64,000 nucleotides of DNA from Limnobacter thiooxidans (GCF_036323495.1 NZ_AP028947.1:1922001-1986000), one strand, 5' to 3'. Counted from the first letter of the stretch, positions 45,110-53,872 are shown. The notes: generated by a model not told the origin, from the sequence alone. Translations and numbers: made by a program.

Positions 45110-46531
45110 ATGGCAATACCCCAGGCACTGATCAAGGATTTAGAAGGCGAAGTAAACGTAAGCCGCAACGGCGAGGTCGTCGCAGTAAAAGCAGGTGACT
45201 ACCTTTTGCCTGGCGACGAAATTGCAACCGGAGCCACTGGTCGCCTGTCGCTGGAATTTCCGGGCGTTAACGGCCAAATGCCTGCAGCGGGCTTCATGTC
45301 ATCCAACGGCAAACTGACCCTGGGTGAACAACCTGGCCCGAACGGTCAGCAAATGGTCGTGATAGAGGATGGTGAATGTTTCGAGTTCACCACCGAATTG
45401 GCTGAAAACTCGGCTGCTGCCGATGGTGGTGCCGTAGCGGGTTTGTTCGGTGCTGGGCTGTTGGGCGCAGGTGGTGGTGCTGTTGCTGGTGCAGGCGCAT
45501 TGGCGGCCGGTGCATTTCTGGCTGGCGGTTCGAGCGATTCATCGGGCAGTGCAGGTGGTGCTTCCACGGGAACTGGAACAGGCGTGAACACCGCGGGAGG
45601 TTCAGGCACGGGCGGCGTGGGTGCAGGCGAATTCTCGTCGGAAGGCAGTCCACAAAGTTTGGAAGAATTCGTTGCAGAAAACCTGACACCGGAGAACGCA
45701 CAGCAAAGCCTGCTTGAACCCATTCAAAATGCGTTGCAAAACAGCCAGAACAACCCGGAATCCACACCCGATAATTTGGCTGTGGCAGTTGAGCAAACCG
45801 GGCTGGGTATACTTGAAAATGTTCACGATGCTCTGGTTGCCACAACAGGCGAAGGCACACCCCAGGCAGACTTGATTCAACAGCTCGTTAACGGCATTGA
45901 CCAAACACCACTTGGAGAACCACTGAGTCCACTTACCTCGGCGCTGACAGATGCAGTCAACACAGAACTTGGATTGGACACCTTGATTGCCGCCCTGCCC
46001 AACCTGGACCTTGCCGATGGCGGCCTGGTGACCAGCGTAGTCGATTTGGCTGATGGCATTACTCAACCTTTGAGCCAACAGATTGAACCCGTTGATCAAT
46101 TGGTTGATGGACTTCGCACTGTGGCTGTTGAAGTGGACAATGTACTGGACGGCATTCTAAGCCAGATCACCACCGAGATACCTGACTTGCAAAGCCTGGA
46201 TAGCGGGCTACCCACAGATTTAACTTCAGTGTTGCCTGCTGACCTGACTTCTGCCTTGCCTGCTGATCTGACTTCTGCCTTGCCCGCAGAAATCACTTCT
46301 GCCTTGCCAACCGAACTGGAAGGTGGACTGGCTGAATTGGTCGATGGAATTTTAGGGGGAGCGGATTCGCTTCAAGCAGCATTCGATGGGTTTGGCGGCG
46401 CAGGCTTGCCTGAGATTCCCGAAGGAGACCTGCTGGGTACATTAAGCACCGGTATTTCATCGGGTGCTGATGCGCTGGGTGGTCAATTGGGTGGGCTGCC
46501 AGGCCTCTCGATCGACGGCCTGCCAAGTTAA
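45110..46531 (+). CDS. Retention-module/FecR-like surface or secreted low-complexity protein
   Basis: The 473-residue product opens with a FecR/BapA-prefix-like beta module (residues 1-100: GEVNVSRNGEVVAVKAGDYL, then GDEIATGATGRL). A Gly/Ala-rich hydrophobic stretch (about 108-150) and a long acidic, Leu/Asp-rich helical region follow, ending in an octapeptide repeat. Such N-terminal modules retain type I secreted adhesins at the cell surface, but here the large adhesin part and RTX repeats are absent. There is no signal peptide. AGGAG lies eight bases before the ATG at 45110. Function unknown; a miniature adhesin remnant or a stand-alone anchor are options. Confidence 0.7.
   Translation: MAIPQALIKDLEGEVNVSRNGEVVAVKAGDYLLPGDEIATGATGRLSLEFPGVNGQMPAAGFMSSNGKLTLGEQPGPNGQQMVVIEDGECFEFTTELAENSAAADGGAVAGLFGAGLLGAGGGAVAGAGALAAGAFLAGGSSDSSGSAGGASTGTGTGVNTAGGSGTGGVGAGEFSSEGSPQSLEEFVAENLTPENAQQSLLEPIQNALQNSQNNPESTPDNLAVAVEQTGLGILENVHDALVATTGEGTPQADLIQQLVNGIDQTPLGEPLSPLTSALTDAVNTELGLDTLIAALPNLDLADGGLVTSVVDLADGITQPLSQQIEPVDQLVDGLRTVAVEVDNVLDGILSQITTEIPDLQSLDSGLPTDLTSVLPADLTSALPADLTSALPAEITSALPTELEGGLAELVDGILGGADSLQAAFDGFGGAGLPEIPEGDLLGTLSTGISSGADALGGQLGGLPGLSIDGLPS
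46205..46324 (+). repeat. Five tandem 24-base repeats (octapeptide LPADLTS-type)
   Basis: Five in-frame copies of an eight-residue unit (GLPTDLTS, VLPADLTS, ALPADLTS, ALPAEITS, ALPTELEG) lie inside the retention-module gene. The middle copies are nearly identical in DNA, which suggests recent slippage. Confidence 0.9.
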
Positions 46532-46549
46532 ACCTTCATTTGATTAAAA

Positions 46550-46586
46550 AAAGCCCAGGCACTTTGAAGGGTGCCTGGGCTTTTCC
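46550..46586. terminator. Strong bidirectional terminator
   Basis: Thirteen pairs (AAAGCCCAGGCAC / GTGCCTGGGCTTT) enclose an eight-base loop, with A and T runs on the two sides. It lies between the convergent genes ending at 46531 and 46631. Confidence 0.9.
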
Positions 46587-46630
46587 AAATGAAGCAGACT
46601 GAGTCAATCACACTGACTCATTCAACGGGC

Positions 46631-48772
46631 TCAATCAAACTGATAGACCGCTACAGTGCCACTGACATCGCCATAACCCACAATCAACAAGGGTTTTGCG
46701 TTCGGGCTTTTCGCGGCAGGTACAAACTTCATGCCTTCCGGTGAAATGTCGCCGTTTGCAAAATTGGTGGTGCTGCGGATGTACTGTACAAATTCTGGTT
46801 TGGCTGGATTGGTCACCTTCATCACCAGGATTGAACTGGAACGCTCAAGACCGATAAACGCATAAAAATCGTTTCCAATCTGCCCCACCGTCAATGCTTC
46901 GGGTTCGGGACCCTTGTTGTCAAACCGGCCTGAAATGGCACCGTCGGCAAACAGCGTGTCTTTATTCGCATCATTCGCCAATTCACCATACACATAGCGT
47001 TCCACGTCTGAACCTGATTCGTACACCAGCTGGCCTGTTGCTGCATCAATGATCGAGTAGGAACGACCGCCCAAGGCATACACCTTGTCGTAATCACCGT
47101 CGTTGTCGGTGTCACCAAATCGGCCTGTGGAGGTGGTTGCAAACACGGTCAAGCGACCTGCAACTGAAGCCTGCTGAATACTCGCTGCATTAGGAAATGC
47201 AACGGGGTCCAACGTCAGGGCAGACAGTCGACGGGTTTCTTCAAGTGAGCCTGAAAGAGCACCAAAATTGGTCAGGAAGTCATTGCGATCATCGCCCTCA
47301 TTCGCGGTCACAATGTAAGTTTTGCCGCCCACAGTGAAACTGGCCGCAGTGTCTGGCATATAAATACCCATCACATTAGGAAGTGTGATCAGCTCTGGCG
47401 GATTCAATACAGTGGCCCTGTCTGAAGGGGCAAACGCATTGCGCGCCAAACCATGGTCTTTGAAACCGAGCGCAAAAATGCGGCTGATACGCGCGGAAGC
47501 CAAATCCACTACGGCTATCGCATTGTTTTCCTGGAGTGTAATGAATGCAGTGCGGCTGTCAGGAGAAATTGAGACAAACTCAGGTTCCAGATCTTGCGCG
47601 ACGCTTGCACCGGGTCGACCGATTCGAACACCAGAAGGCAATTCAGTTGCACGATTTCCACCCACGTTGAAATCGGTGAATCCGAGTTGAATGGCTGTGT
47701 CCGCAGGCACACCATTCACAACTCGAACAATTGAAATGGATCCTTCTGGGTCAATTCCATCTGTTCCGAAGGTGTCGCTCAGCTCAGCCTCGTTGGCCAC
47801 CACCACTGCGCTTCCATCGGGTGAGAACGCCACGCTGTCAGGTAACACACCAACTGGCACTTTCTTGAGATATGTAAGGCTTCCGTTCGTAGCAATGCTG
47901 TAAAAAGCAATTACACCCTGAACAGTTTTGGGTGTGCCAGAAACAGCAACCGCCATCAGGTTGCCTGCAATGTCCAGGCTCTGAATACCGCCTGCGGTAA
48001 ATCCGGCATCATTCACGTCGGCAGCAACGTCTTTTGTTCCATCAATCGTCAAGTTGGAAGCCGTGGTGGGCGACGCCAGTGCTGTGGCGCTGAGATTGGC
48101 CAATGACATGCGCTGAACAGTCAGCGCCCTGCCTGTAGCCGGTGCGGTGGCTGCCACATCTGAAATGTGAAATGAGGATTTGCTGCCTTCGTGATAGGCC
48201 ACGATTTCAGCCACACCTGCCTGAGAAACACCATAGCGACCAACCAGCTTGCCCTGTGGCAAACCCTTTGCGGCTGCAACGGATTTTGCCAAGTGCGTCA
48301 ATGCCTGGCCTTCGGTGGGTACTGTCACACCAGCGGCGAGCAATGCGCCTGGATTGGCTGCAGACCAATTTGCAGGCGTTGTAGCGCCGGGCGCCACACG
48401 TGCTGCATTGATCACAATACCGTTGTCGGGGTTGTTGTCGCTGTCCAGCGCTTGAATGAAACGGGCAATGTTCAAGGTGGCTGGGTCTGTGGCTGTGCCA
48501 TCTGCGCCCATGTCAATCGGTGTAACCACACCTCCGGGCACGGCAACAGCCGGCAAGCGCACGCCGCCCACAGCAAAGGTCACTGACTCACCGGGACGGT
48601 AGCTAAAACCACCGTCAGTTGCTGTTGTACCAGATTGGGTGGCAGTACCATAAGCTGCGCCTGAAACTGCTGCATCTACAAATGTGCTTTTGAGGGGGGC
48701 ATCGTCTGAGCCACCACAAGCTGAAACCAGAATGGCTGCCACACCAGCCGCGAGAATCTTTTTATTGAACAT
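46631..48772 (-). CDS. Choice-of-anchor I / phosphatase-like beta-propeller lipoprotein
   Basis: The 713-residue product has a lipoprotein signal with lipobox VSAC, an N-terminal domain of about 200 residues and a C-terminal WD-like propeller (repeats such as VAFSPDGSAVVVANEAEL and VSISPDSRTAFITLQENNAI, then GPEPEALTVG). The propeller matches the choice-of-anchor I group, some of which are annotated as alkaline phosphatases. A candidate PHO box lies about 60-90 bases upstream, which fits induction by phosphate starvation. The ATG at 48772 is chosen over a TTG five codons earlier. Enzymatic role is unproven. Confidence 0.82.
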   Translation of the reverse strand: MFNKKILAAGVAAILVSACGGSDDAPLKSTFVDAAVSGAAYGTATQSGTTATDGGFSYRPGESVTFAVGGVRLPAVAVPGGVVTPIDMGADGTATDPATLNIARFIQALDSDNNPDNGIVINAARVAPGATTPANWSAANPGALLAAGVTVPTEGQALTHLAKSVAAAKGLPQGKLVGRYGVSQAGVAEIVAYHEGSKSSFHISDVAATAPATGRALTVQRMSLANLSATALASPTTASNLTIDGTKDVAADVNDAGFTAGGIQSLDIAGNLMAVAVSGTPKTVQGVIAFYSIATNGSLTYLKKVPVGVLPDSVAFSPDGSAVVVANEAELSDTFGTDGIDPEGSISIVRVVNGVPADTAIQLGFTDFNVGGNRATELPSGVRIGRPGASVAQDLEPEFVSISPDSRTAFITLQENNAIAVVDLASARISRIFALGFKDHGLARNAFAPSDRATVLNPPELITLPNVMGIYMPDTAASFTVGGKTYIVTANEGDDRNDFLTNFGALSGSLEETRRLSALTLDPVAFPNAASIQQASVAGRLTVFATTSTGRFGDTDNDGDYDKVYALGGRSYSIIDAATGQLVYESGSDVERYVYGELANDANKDTLFADGAISGRFDNKGPEPEALTVGQIGNDFYAFIGLERSSSILVMKVTNPAKPEFVQYIRSTTNFANGDISPEGMKFVPAAKSPNAKPLLIVGYGDVSGTVAVYQFD

Positions 48773-48819
48773 TAAACTCACCCGCAATATTGAATAAGCG
48801 GCAAGTGTGTTTCATGGGT

Positions 48820-48859
48820 GTTTAAGTTTGATGACAGTTACTTGACGGAGAGATGACAA
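48820..48859 (-). promoter_or_regulatory. Candidate PHO box upstream of the choice-of-anchor I gene
   Basis: On the minus strand three heptamers TTGTCAT, CCGTCAA and CTGTCAT, followed by a weak fourth (CTTAAAC), repeat every 11 bases with four-base spacers. This matches the PhoB consensus CTGTCAT with 11-base spacing. TATTCAAT further downstream may be the -10 element. Confidence 0.6.
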
Positions 48860-49244
48860 ACGGAAAAAGCAGAAAGGCAAGATAGATGCCTACATCTGTG
48901 TGGAACGCGACCTTCCACATTTCAATACCAGCTACACCATCCAAAGTAAAAACGCTTGCAACAATAGAGTCAGAGAATTGTTCTGTACCAAGCGATTTAG
49001 CACCTGAGGGTCAAGCCCACCCCACAATCAAATAGCGGAATCGAAGCATAGACACTGTCAAAAACCCACAGAATGCACGCCCTATTAGGCGACTGAAAAC
49101 CGAACACACAGTCTATATTCGTGATTTTTTCGGTGCACTTTTATCAAAAAAACCAATTTGTACAAGGCTTACAACCCGGTTGCTGACAAGTCTTAGAATC
49201 CGATCGTTCTCCGTATTGAATCCGAACAAACATTCGTTTTACCA
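48860..49244. other. Non-coding gap between divergent genes
   Basis: About 385 bases without a credible open frame. AT content rises towards 49130-49250, as expected for the promoter of the hydrolase operon. I see no tRNA and no convincing structured RNA. Confidence 0.6.
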
Positions 49245-49262
49245 TTACATCGCTCAATGTAA
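49245..49262. promoter_or_regulatory. Inverted repeat TTACAT-N6-ATGTAA before the hydrolase operon
   Basis: Perfect six-base arms lie 40 bases before the ATG at 49302, so the site overlaps or follows the promoter. It resembles a TetR or FadR-type operator. It shares TTACA/TGTAA half-sites with the palindrome at 7023, upstream of another PF10118 gene. Confidence 0.45.
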
Positions 49263-49301
49263 CGGTTGAACACTCACCGTAACCGATGGAAGTTTCAAGT
49301 T

Positions 49302-50270
49302 ATGCTGAATGCCCAGCAAGTTTTGGAAAACAGTTTCGTCAATAACGTGGCCCATGCTTACCTGAGCAAGGCCAAATTACCCAACCATGAGCGGGTAAAG
49401 GCTTGGCGTTATCGCAGTTTTCTTCCCATGCTGCACCGCCTGCATGGGTCACTGACCGGTTTTGCAACGCATCGTAGATCGATTGATGGCAGAACCATGG
49501 TGTGGCTCGAGGGTGGAAACCCTGAGGGCAGCCCAGTGGTCTTGCTCCATGGCTTCAGCTCTTGCAAAGAGAACTGGCTGCCCCTGCTGCCCTTTCTGAT
49601 GAATAAGCATCGACTGCTCGTGCCCGACCTGCCTGGCTGGGGCCAAAGCCACTTCTGCAGCGAGAAAGTGTACGGCTTTGATCAACAGGTAGAGAGACTG
49701 GCCGACTGGGCCGAGTTGGTGTTGGAAGGCCCTGCGCACTGGGTGGGCAGCTCCATGGGCGGCGGAATTGCAGCATTGCTCGCGGCACGCCACAACAAGT
49801 GGGTAAGTTCCCTGACACTCATGAACGCCGCAGGAGTAGTTGGCAGCGAGCTGACACCCTTCGAGCGAAATTTGCAGGAAGGGCGCAACATGCTGATTGC
49901 ACATGACATCAAGGGCGTGCTTGATTTGCTGGGCTCGACAATAGCCAGCCGAACCCTGCCTTGGTTGATGACACCTTTTGCCTACTGGGATGTGGTTTCC
50001 CGTCGCCATGTGAACCAGCACATTTTTCGCCAACTGCTGGAATATGCACCAAGCCCAGACCAGCCTTCATTTTCGGCGATCTCGGCACCCACGCTGATCG
50101 TATGGGGTGAGGAGGATGAAATCATTCATTCCAGTTGTGCCTACACATTCAAGGCATTGATACCCCACGCAGAGATCAAAAACCTTCCTGGTGTGGGACA
50201 CATGCCCATGGTGGAAAACCCCGTCAAGGCCGCGAAATTGCTCAAGCAGTTTTGGCTTACGGCTCAATAA
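49302..50270 (+). CDS. Alpha/beta hydrolase (esterase/lipase-like)
   Basis: The 322-residue product has the oxyanion region LLHGFSSCKENW, the nucleophile elbow VGSSMGGG, an Asp in VWGEEDEI and a His in GVGHMPMVE, a complete triad. There is no signal peptide. It opens a run of four same-strand genes (hydrolase, PF10118, SDR, Baeyer-Villiger monooxygenase), where it could hydrolyse the ester made by the monooxygenase. The ATG at 49302 has GGAAG nine bases upstream; a TTG at 49266 would extend it by 12 residues without a ribosome binding site. Confidence 0.87.
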   Translation: MLNAQQVLENSFVNNVAHAYLSKAKLPNHERVKAWRYRSFLPMLHRLHGSLTGFATHRRSIDGRTMVWLEGGNPEGSPVVLLHGFSSCKENWLPLLPFLMNKHRLLVPDLPGWGQSHFCSEKVYGFDQQVERLADWAELVLEGPAHWVGSSMGGGIAALLAARHNKWVSSLTLMNAAGVVGSELTPFERNLQEGRNMLIAHDIKGVLDLLGSTIASRTLPWLMTPFAYWDVVSRRHVNQHIFRQLLEYAPSPDQPSFSAISAPTLIVWGEEDEIIHSSCAYTFKALIPHAEIKNLPGVGHMPMVENPVKAAKLLKQFWLTAQ

Positions 50271-50348
50271 CAACATTTTTTTCAAACCCAAAGTTTTTTT
50301 CGACGACACCCGAACAAACGCTCAGTTTTATTGAATGGAAGTATGATC

Positions 50349-51290
50349 ATGAACAACGTTTTTTCAATGCCCATCGACAATCAGGCCTCAAGCAAGTCAG
50401 GCACAGCCCAACGAATTCCAATCCGGCACATGGATTTCAAATTCGATGGCAAAGACCTTGACCCCGTGTTTTTTCAAAACACGACTTTTGCCAGCGCCTA
50501 CTTTCACGCCTTGTCCATCTTCCTGACTTTTGGTGAGGACCTGGTGATCGACACGGCCCGCCACCACCGTCAATTTGTCAAAGATGAAGCCTTGAAGGCT
50601 CGCGTCACGGCACTGATTGGTCAGGAAGCGATTCATTCCAAGTTGCACCATGAGTTCAATGACACCCTGGCTGAGAACGACTATCCAGTGAAGTTCTACC
50701 GCTTTCTGGCCGAGCAGGTCTTCAAGTACGGCTTCAAGCAACTGCCCAACGGCATGCAGCTTTCATTGATGGCCGGAATTGAGCACTTCACTGCCGTACT
50801 GGCCGAATACATGATGAAACATGAGGAAATCTTCTTCCTCAGCCAGGATGAAAAGCAACGCGCCTTGTGGATGTGGCACATGCTGGAAGAGTGCGAGCAC
50901 AAGGACATTGCTTATGATGTGTATCAGCAACTGTCAGGCGACTACTTGATGCGCATTAGCGGATTCGGACTGGCGTTTGTCACCATCCTGATGCTGGTGC
51001 CGCTGGGTGGCGCCTTGATTCCGTTCCTGCGCAAGCCCAGCAGTGTATTCAAGCTGAGTTTCTGGAAAGATGCCCGTAAAAGCATGGACATGCTGTTCAC
51101 CGGAAAAGACAGTGTCTTTGGCGGCAGCATGAAGCACATTCTTGACTACCTGCGCCGCGACTTCCACCCCAGCGACCATGACACCAGCGACTTGATGGCT
51201 TATTACAAGGAAAAGCTGCTGAATCCTGCCAATGGTCTGTTGAGCCCGTTCATGACCCGGGAATTTTACCCCGGTGCCAAGGCAGCCTGA
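50349..51290 (+). CDS. PF10118-type protein, predicted ferritin-like di-iron enzyme (paralog C)
   Basis: The 313-residue product is the third PF10118 paralog. Putative ligands are E63 (TFGEDL), E93-x-x-H96 (GQEAIH), E145 (IEHFTA) and E181-x-x-H184 (EECEH), the same order and similar spacing as in paralogs A and B. A hydrophobic hairpin at about residues 196-222 may associate with the membrane. The ATG at 50349 has GGAAG eight bases upstream; two earlier in-frame starts are weaker. It is 78 bases after the hydrolase gene and 42 before the SDR gene, so a shared pathway is likely. Confidence 0.82.
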   Translation: MNNVFSMPIDNQASSKSGTAQRIPIRHMDFKFDGKDLDPVFFQNTTFASAYFHALSIFLTFGEDLVIDTARHHRQFVKDEALKARVTALIGQEAIHSKLHHEFNDTLAENDYPVKFYRFLAEQVFKYGFKQLPNGMQLSLMAGIEHFTAVLAEYMMKHEEIFFLSQDEKQRALWMWHMLEECEHKDIAYDVYQQLSGDYLMRISGFGLAFVTILMLVPLGGALIPFLRKPSSVFKLSFWKDARKSMDMLFTGKDSVFGGSMKHILDYLRRDFHPSDHDTSDLMAYYKEKLLNPANGLLSPFMTREFYPGAKAA

Positions 51291-51332
51291 GTTTGCGCGA
51301 TACCGCGTCGAGAAATCCAAAGTGAGTCAAAT

Positions 51333-52166
51333 ATGAGTTTACTGAGAAGAAAAAAAGACCTGCCAAGCCATAACGCCTACGCCGTGGTGACTGGTGCGGG
51401 CAGTGGCATTGGCAGGAGTTTTGCGCTGGAAATTGCTCGCAGGCGGGGCGTGGTGGTTTGCGCCGACCTGAAACTGGAAGGTGCCCAGGAAACCGTACGA
51501 CTGATCGAAGCCCAGGGAGGTAAAGCATTTGCTGTGGCTTGCGACGTGGGCGTGGCTGAACAGGTGGAACAATTGGCCGAGCAGGCCGAAGAGTTGATGG
51601 GGCACCCGGTGACTTTGCTCATCAACAACGCAGGCGTCGGGCTGGGCGGCAAAATTGAAGAAACCACGCTGGAAGACTGGCGCTGGTGCATGAATGTCAA
51701 CTTGTGGGGCGTCATTCACGGCTGTCATTACTTCGTGCCCAAGTTCAAGCAGCTTGGCCGCGGCGCCATTGTCAACGTGGCATCCGCAGCGTCGTACACG
51801 GCAGCCCCGGAAATGAGCGCCTACAACACCACCAAAGCCGGTGTTCGCGCCTTGTCAGAAACATTGTTCGCAGAACTCAAAAAAGACAAGATTTCGGTGA
51901 ATGTACTTTGCCCGACGCTGGTACCCACCAACATCATCAAGGACGGTCGTCTGCCTGCACGGTATTCCAAGCTGGCCAATCACGCCCTGATGAATTACGC
52001 CATGGTCACCAGCGACTCTGTGGCCACACTGACACTGAACCGGCTGGACAGCGGTGAGTTGTACACCACGCCCCAGGTCGACGCCAAACTGTTCTGGCTC
52101 ATGAAACGTGCCGCCCCCAACCTGTACGCCAAGTTCCTGGGCTTTTCATATCAGTTTGTCAAATAA
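51333..52166 (+). CDS. Short-chain dehydrogenase/reductase, in operon with BVMO 2
   Basis: The 277-residue product is an SDR with TGAGSGIG near residues 20-27, NNAG, an ASAASY active-site Ser region and YNTTKAG. Its C-terminal extension (FWLMKRAAPNLYAKFLGFSY) is similar in style to the SDR paired with Baeyer-Villiger copy 1. It lies 24 bases before the monooxygenase gene. It probably oxidises an alcohol to the ketone substrate of that enzyme (inference). Confidence 0.9.
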   Translation: MSLLRRKKDLPSHNAYAVVTGAGSGIGRSFALEIARRRGVVVCADLKLEGAQETVRLIEAQGGKAFAVACDVGVAEQVEQLAEQAEELMGHPVTLLINNAGVGLGGKIEETTLEDWRWCMNVNLWGVIHGCHYFVPKFKQLGRGAIVNVASAASYTAAPEMSAYNTTKAGVRALSETLFAELKKDKISVNVLCPTLVPTNIIKDGRLPARYSKLANHALMNYAMVTSDSVATLTLNRLDSGELYTTPQVDAKLFWLMKRAAPNLYAKFLGFSYQFVK

Positions 52167-52190
52167 TCCAAAAAAGGCTCACTACACACC

Positions 52191-53708
52191 ATGCCAGTCG
52201 ATAAAAACACAATTCATTCCAGTGACACCATCTACGACACATTCATTGTTGGCGCCGGTATCTCCGGTATTGCAGCGGCCATCAAGTTGAAGAAGGAAGG
52301 CTACCATCACTTCAAGATCATTGAAAAAGCGAAGCGAGTCGGCGGCACCTGGCGTGAAAACACCTACCCCGGCTGCGGATGCGATGTGCCTTCTTCCCTC
52401 TACTCCTATTCGTTTGCACCCAGCAGCAAGTGGAGCCGTCTGTTTGCACTGCAACCGGAAATTCTGGAATACCTTGAAGATGTCAGCGACAAATTCAACA
52501 TCACCCCACTCATTGAATTTGAAAACGAACTTGAACAGGCTGCCTGGGACGACACGCGCCATCTCTGGGTGATGGACACCAGCAAGGGCCAGTATTTGGC
52601 CAGAACCGTGATATTCGCCACTGGCCCCATCACCGAATCCCAAATTCCAAATTTGCCTGGCCTGGAGACCTTCAAGGGCGAGACGTTTCACTCCGCCCGT
52701 TGGAACCACGATATCGACCTGACAGGCAAACGCGTGGCCGTGGTAGGCACCGGCGCTTCAGCCATTCAGTTCATTCCGCAGATTCAGCCCAAGGTCAAAA
52801 GCCTGGTTGTGTTTCAGCGTACCGCCCCGTGGGTGCTGCCCAAACCCGACCTGCAACTGGGCACCAAGGGCAAGATGCTGATGGACAAATTGCCAGTCAT
52901 TCAAAGCACCTGGCGCAAGGCTGTGGCAGGCTCACTGAATGTGATCAACTTCGGCTTGCGAAACCCCAGCGTGCTGGAGCCTGTCAGCACCGCAGTCAAG
53001 CAACTGTTGAAGGTACAAATCAAGGACAAAGCCCTGCGCGAAGCAGTGACACCCGATTTCACATTGGGTTGCAAGCGAATCCTGTTTGCCAACAACTACT
53101 ACCCTGCCCTGCAGGCCAGCAACACCCAACTTATTCCACATGGAATGACCCGAATCGAAGGCAACACCGTCATTTCTGCCAACGGCGAACGGCATGAAGT
53201 GGATGTGATCATCTGGGGAACCGGCTTCAATGTGTCGCACCCGCCCATTGGTAGAAAAGTGATCGATGCCAAAGGCCAGCGAATTGCCGACTTGTGGAAA
53301 AAGACCTCGCCAGAAGCGTACCTGGGTGCAACACTGCGCGATGTTCCCAATGCCTTCCTGGTACTGGGCCCCAACGTGTTGGTATACGACTCGTTCATTG
53401 GCCTGGCCGAAACGCAACTGGACTACATCATTGATGGCTTGAAACTGATCAAGAGCAAATCAATCAGCAAGCTCACCATCAAACCCGAGGTACTGGAGGC
53501 CCACAATCAGAAAGTGCAAAAACACCTGAAGGGCACCGTGTTCAATGCCGGTGGATGCAGAAGCTATTACCTCGACGAAAACGGCCGTAACTTCGCAGCC
53601 TGGCCGTGGTCACTCGCCACCCTGAAAAAACGACTGAGCCACTTCAATATGGCTGATTATGATGTGGTCATACAGTCGTCGAACAAGGCCGGTAAAAAAG
53701 CAGCTTAG
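52191..53708 (+). CDS. Type I Baeyer-Villiger monooxygenase (copy 2)
   Basis: The 505-residue product has GAGISG (residues 21-26) for FAD, the GGTWRENTYPG block, the fingerprint FKGETFHSARW (F161 to W171) and GTGASA for NADPH. It is related to copy 1 at 43408, and both are paired with an SDR. It ends in a Lys-rich tail (KAGKKAA). The expected reaction is ketone to ester or lactone, which the upstream hydrolase could then open. Substrate not predictable from sequence. Confidence 0.9.
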   Translation: MPVDKNTIHSSDTIYDTFIVGAGISGIAAAIKLKKEGYHHFKIIEKAKRVGGTWRENTYPGCGCDVPSSLYSYSFAPSSKWSRLFALQPEILEYLEDVSDKFNITPLIEFENELEQAAWDDTRHLWVMDTSKGQYLARTVIFATGPITESQIPNLPGLETFKGETFHSARWNHDIDLTGKRVAVVGTGASAIQFIPQIQPKVKSLVVFQRTAPWVLPKPDLQLGTKGKMLMDKLPVIQSTWRKAVAGSLNVINFGLRNPSVLEPVSTAVKQLLKVQIKDKALREAVTPDFTLGCKRILFANNYYPALQASNTQLIPHGMTRIEGNTVISANGERHEVDVIIWGTGFNVSHPPIGRKVIDAKGQRIADLWKKTSPEAYLGATLRDVPNAFLVLGPNVLVYDSFIGLAETQLDYIIDGLKLIKSKSISKLTIKPEVLEAHNQKVQKHLKGTVFNAGGCRSYYLDENGRNFAAWPWSLATLKKRLSHFNMADYDVVIQSSNKAGKKAA

Positions 53709-53782
53709 GTCTTGGGGGATCGCGAGAAAAAAGCAGTGCAGTGAACGTGAGCCCCATTGGGGCTCACTTCAAATGTGTGTCG

Positions 53783-53872
53783 TGGCGGAGAAGGAGGGAT
53801 TCGAACCCTCGAAGAGGTTGCCCCCTTACCTGATTTCGAGTCAGGCCGATTCAGCCGCTCTCGCACTTCTCC
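53783..53872 (-). tRNA. tRNA-Ser (anticodon CGA)
   Basis: The 90-base minus-strand sequence has acceptor GGAGAAG / CTTCTCC, a long variable arm as in class II tRNAs, anticodon stem CCTGA / TCAGG around loop CTCGAAA, and the T-loop GGTTCGAATCC. CCA is encoded. It decodes UCG. Confidence 0.96.

Noticed and set aside
45346..45723. Minus-strand frame rich in Pro and Ala
   Set aside because: It is the reverse of the Gly/Ala-rich part of the retention-module gene, where low complexity keeps all frames open.
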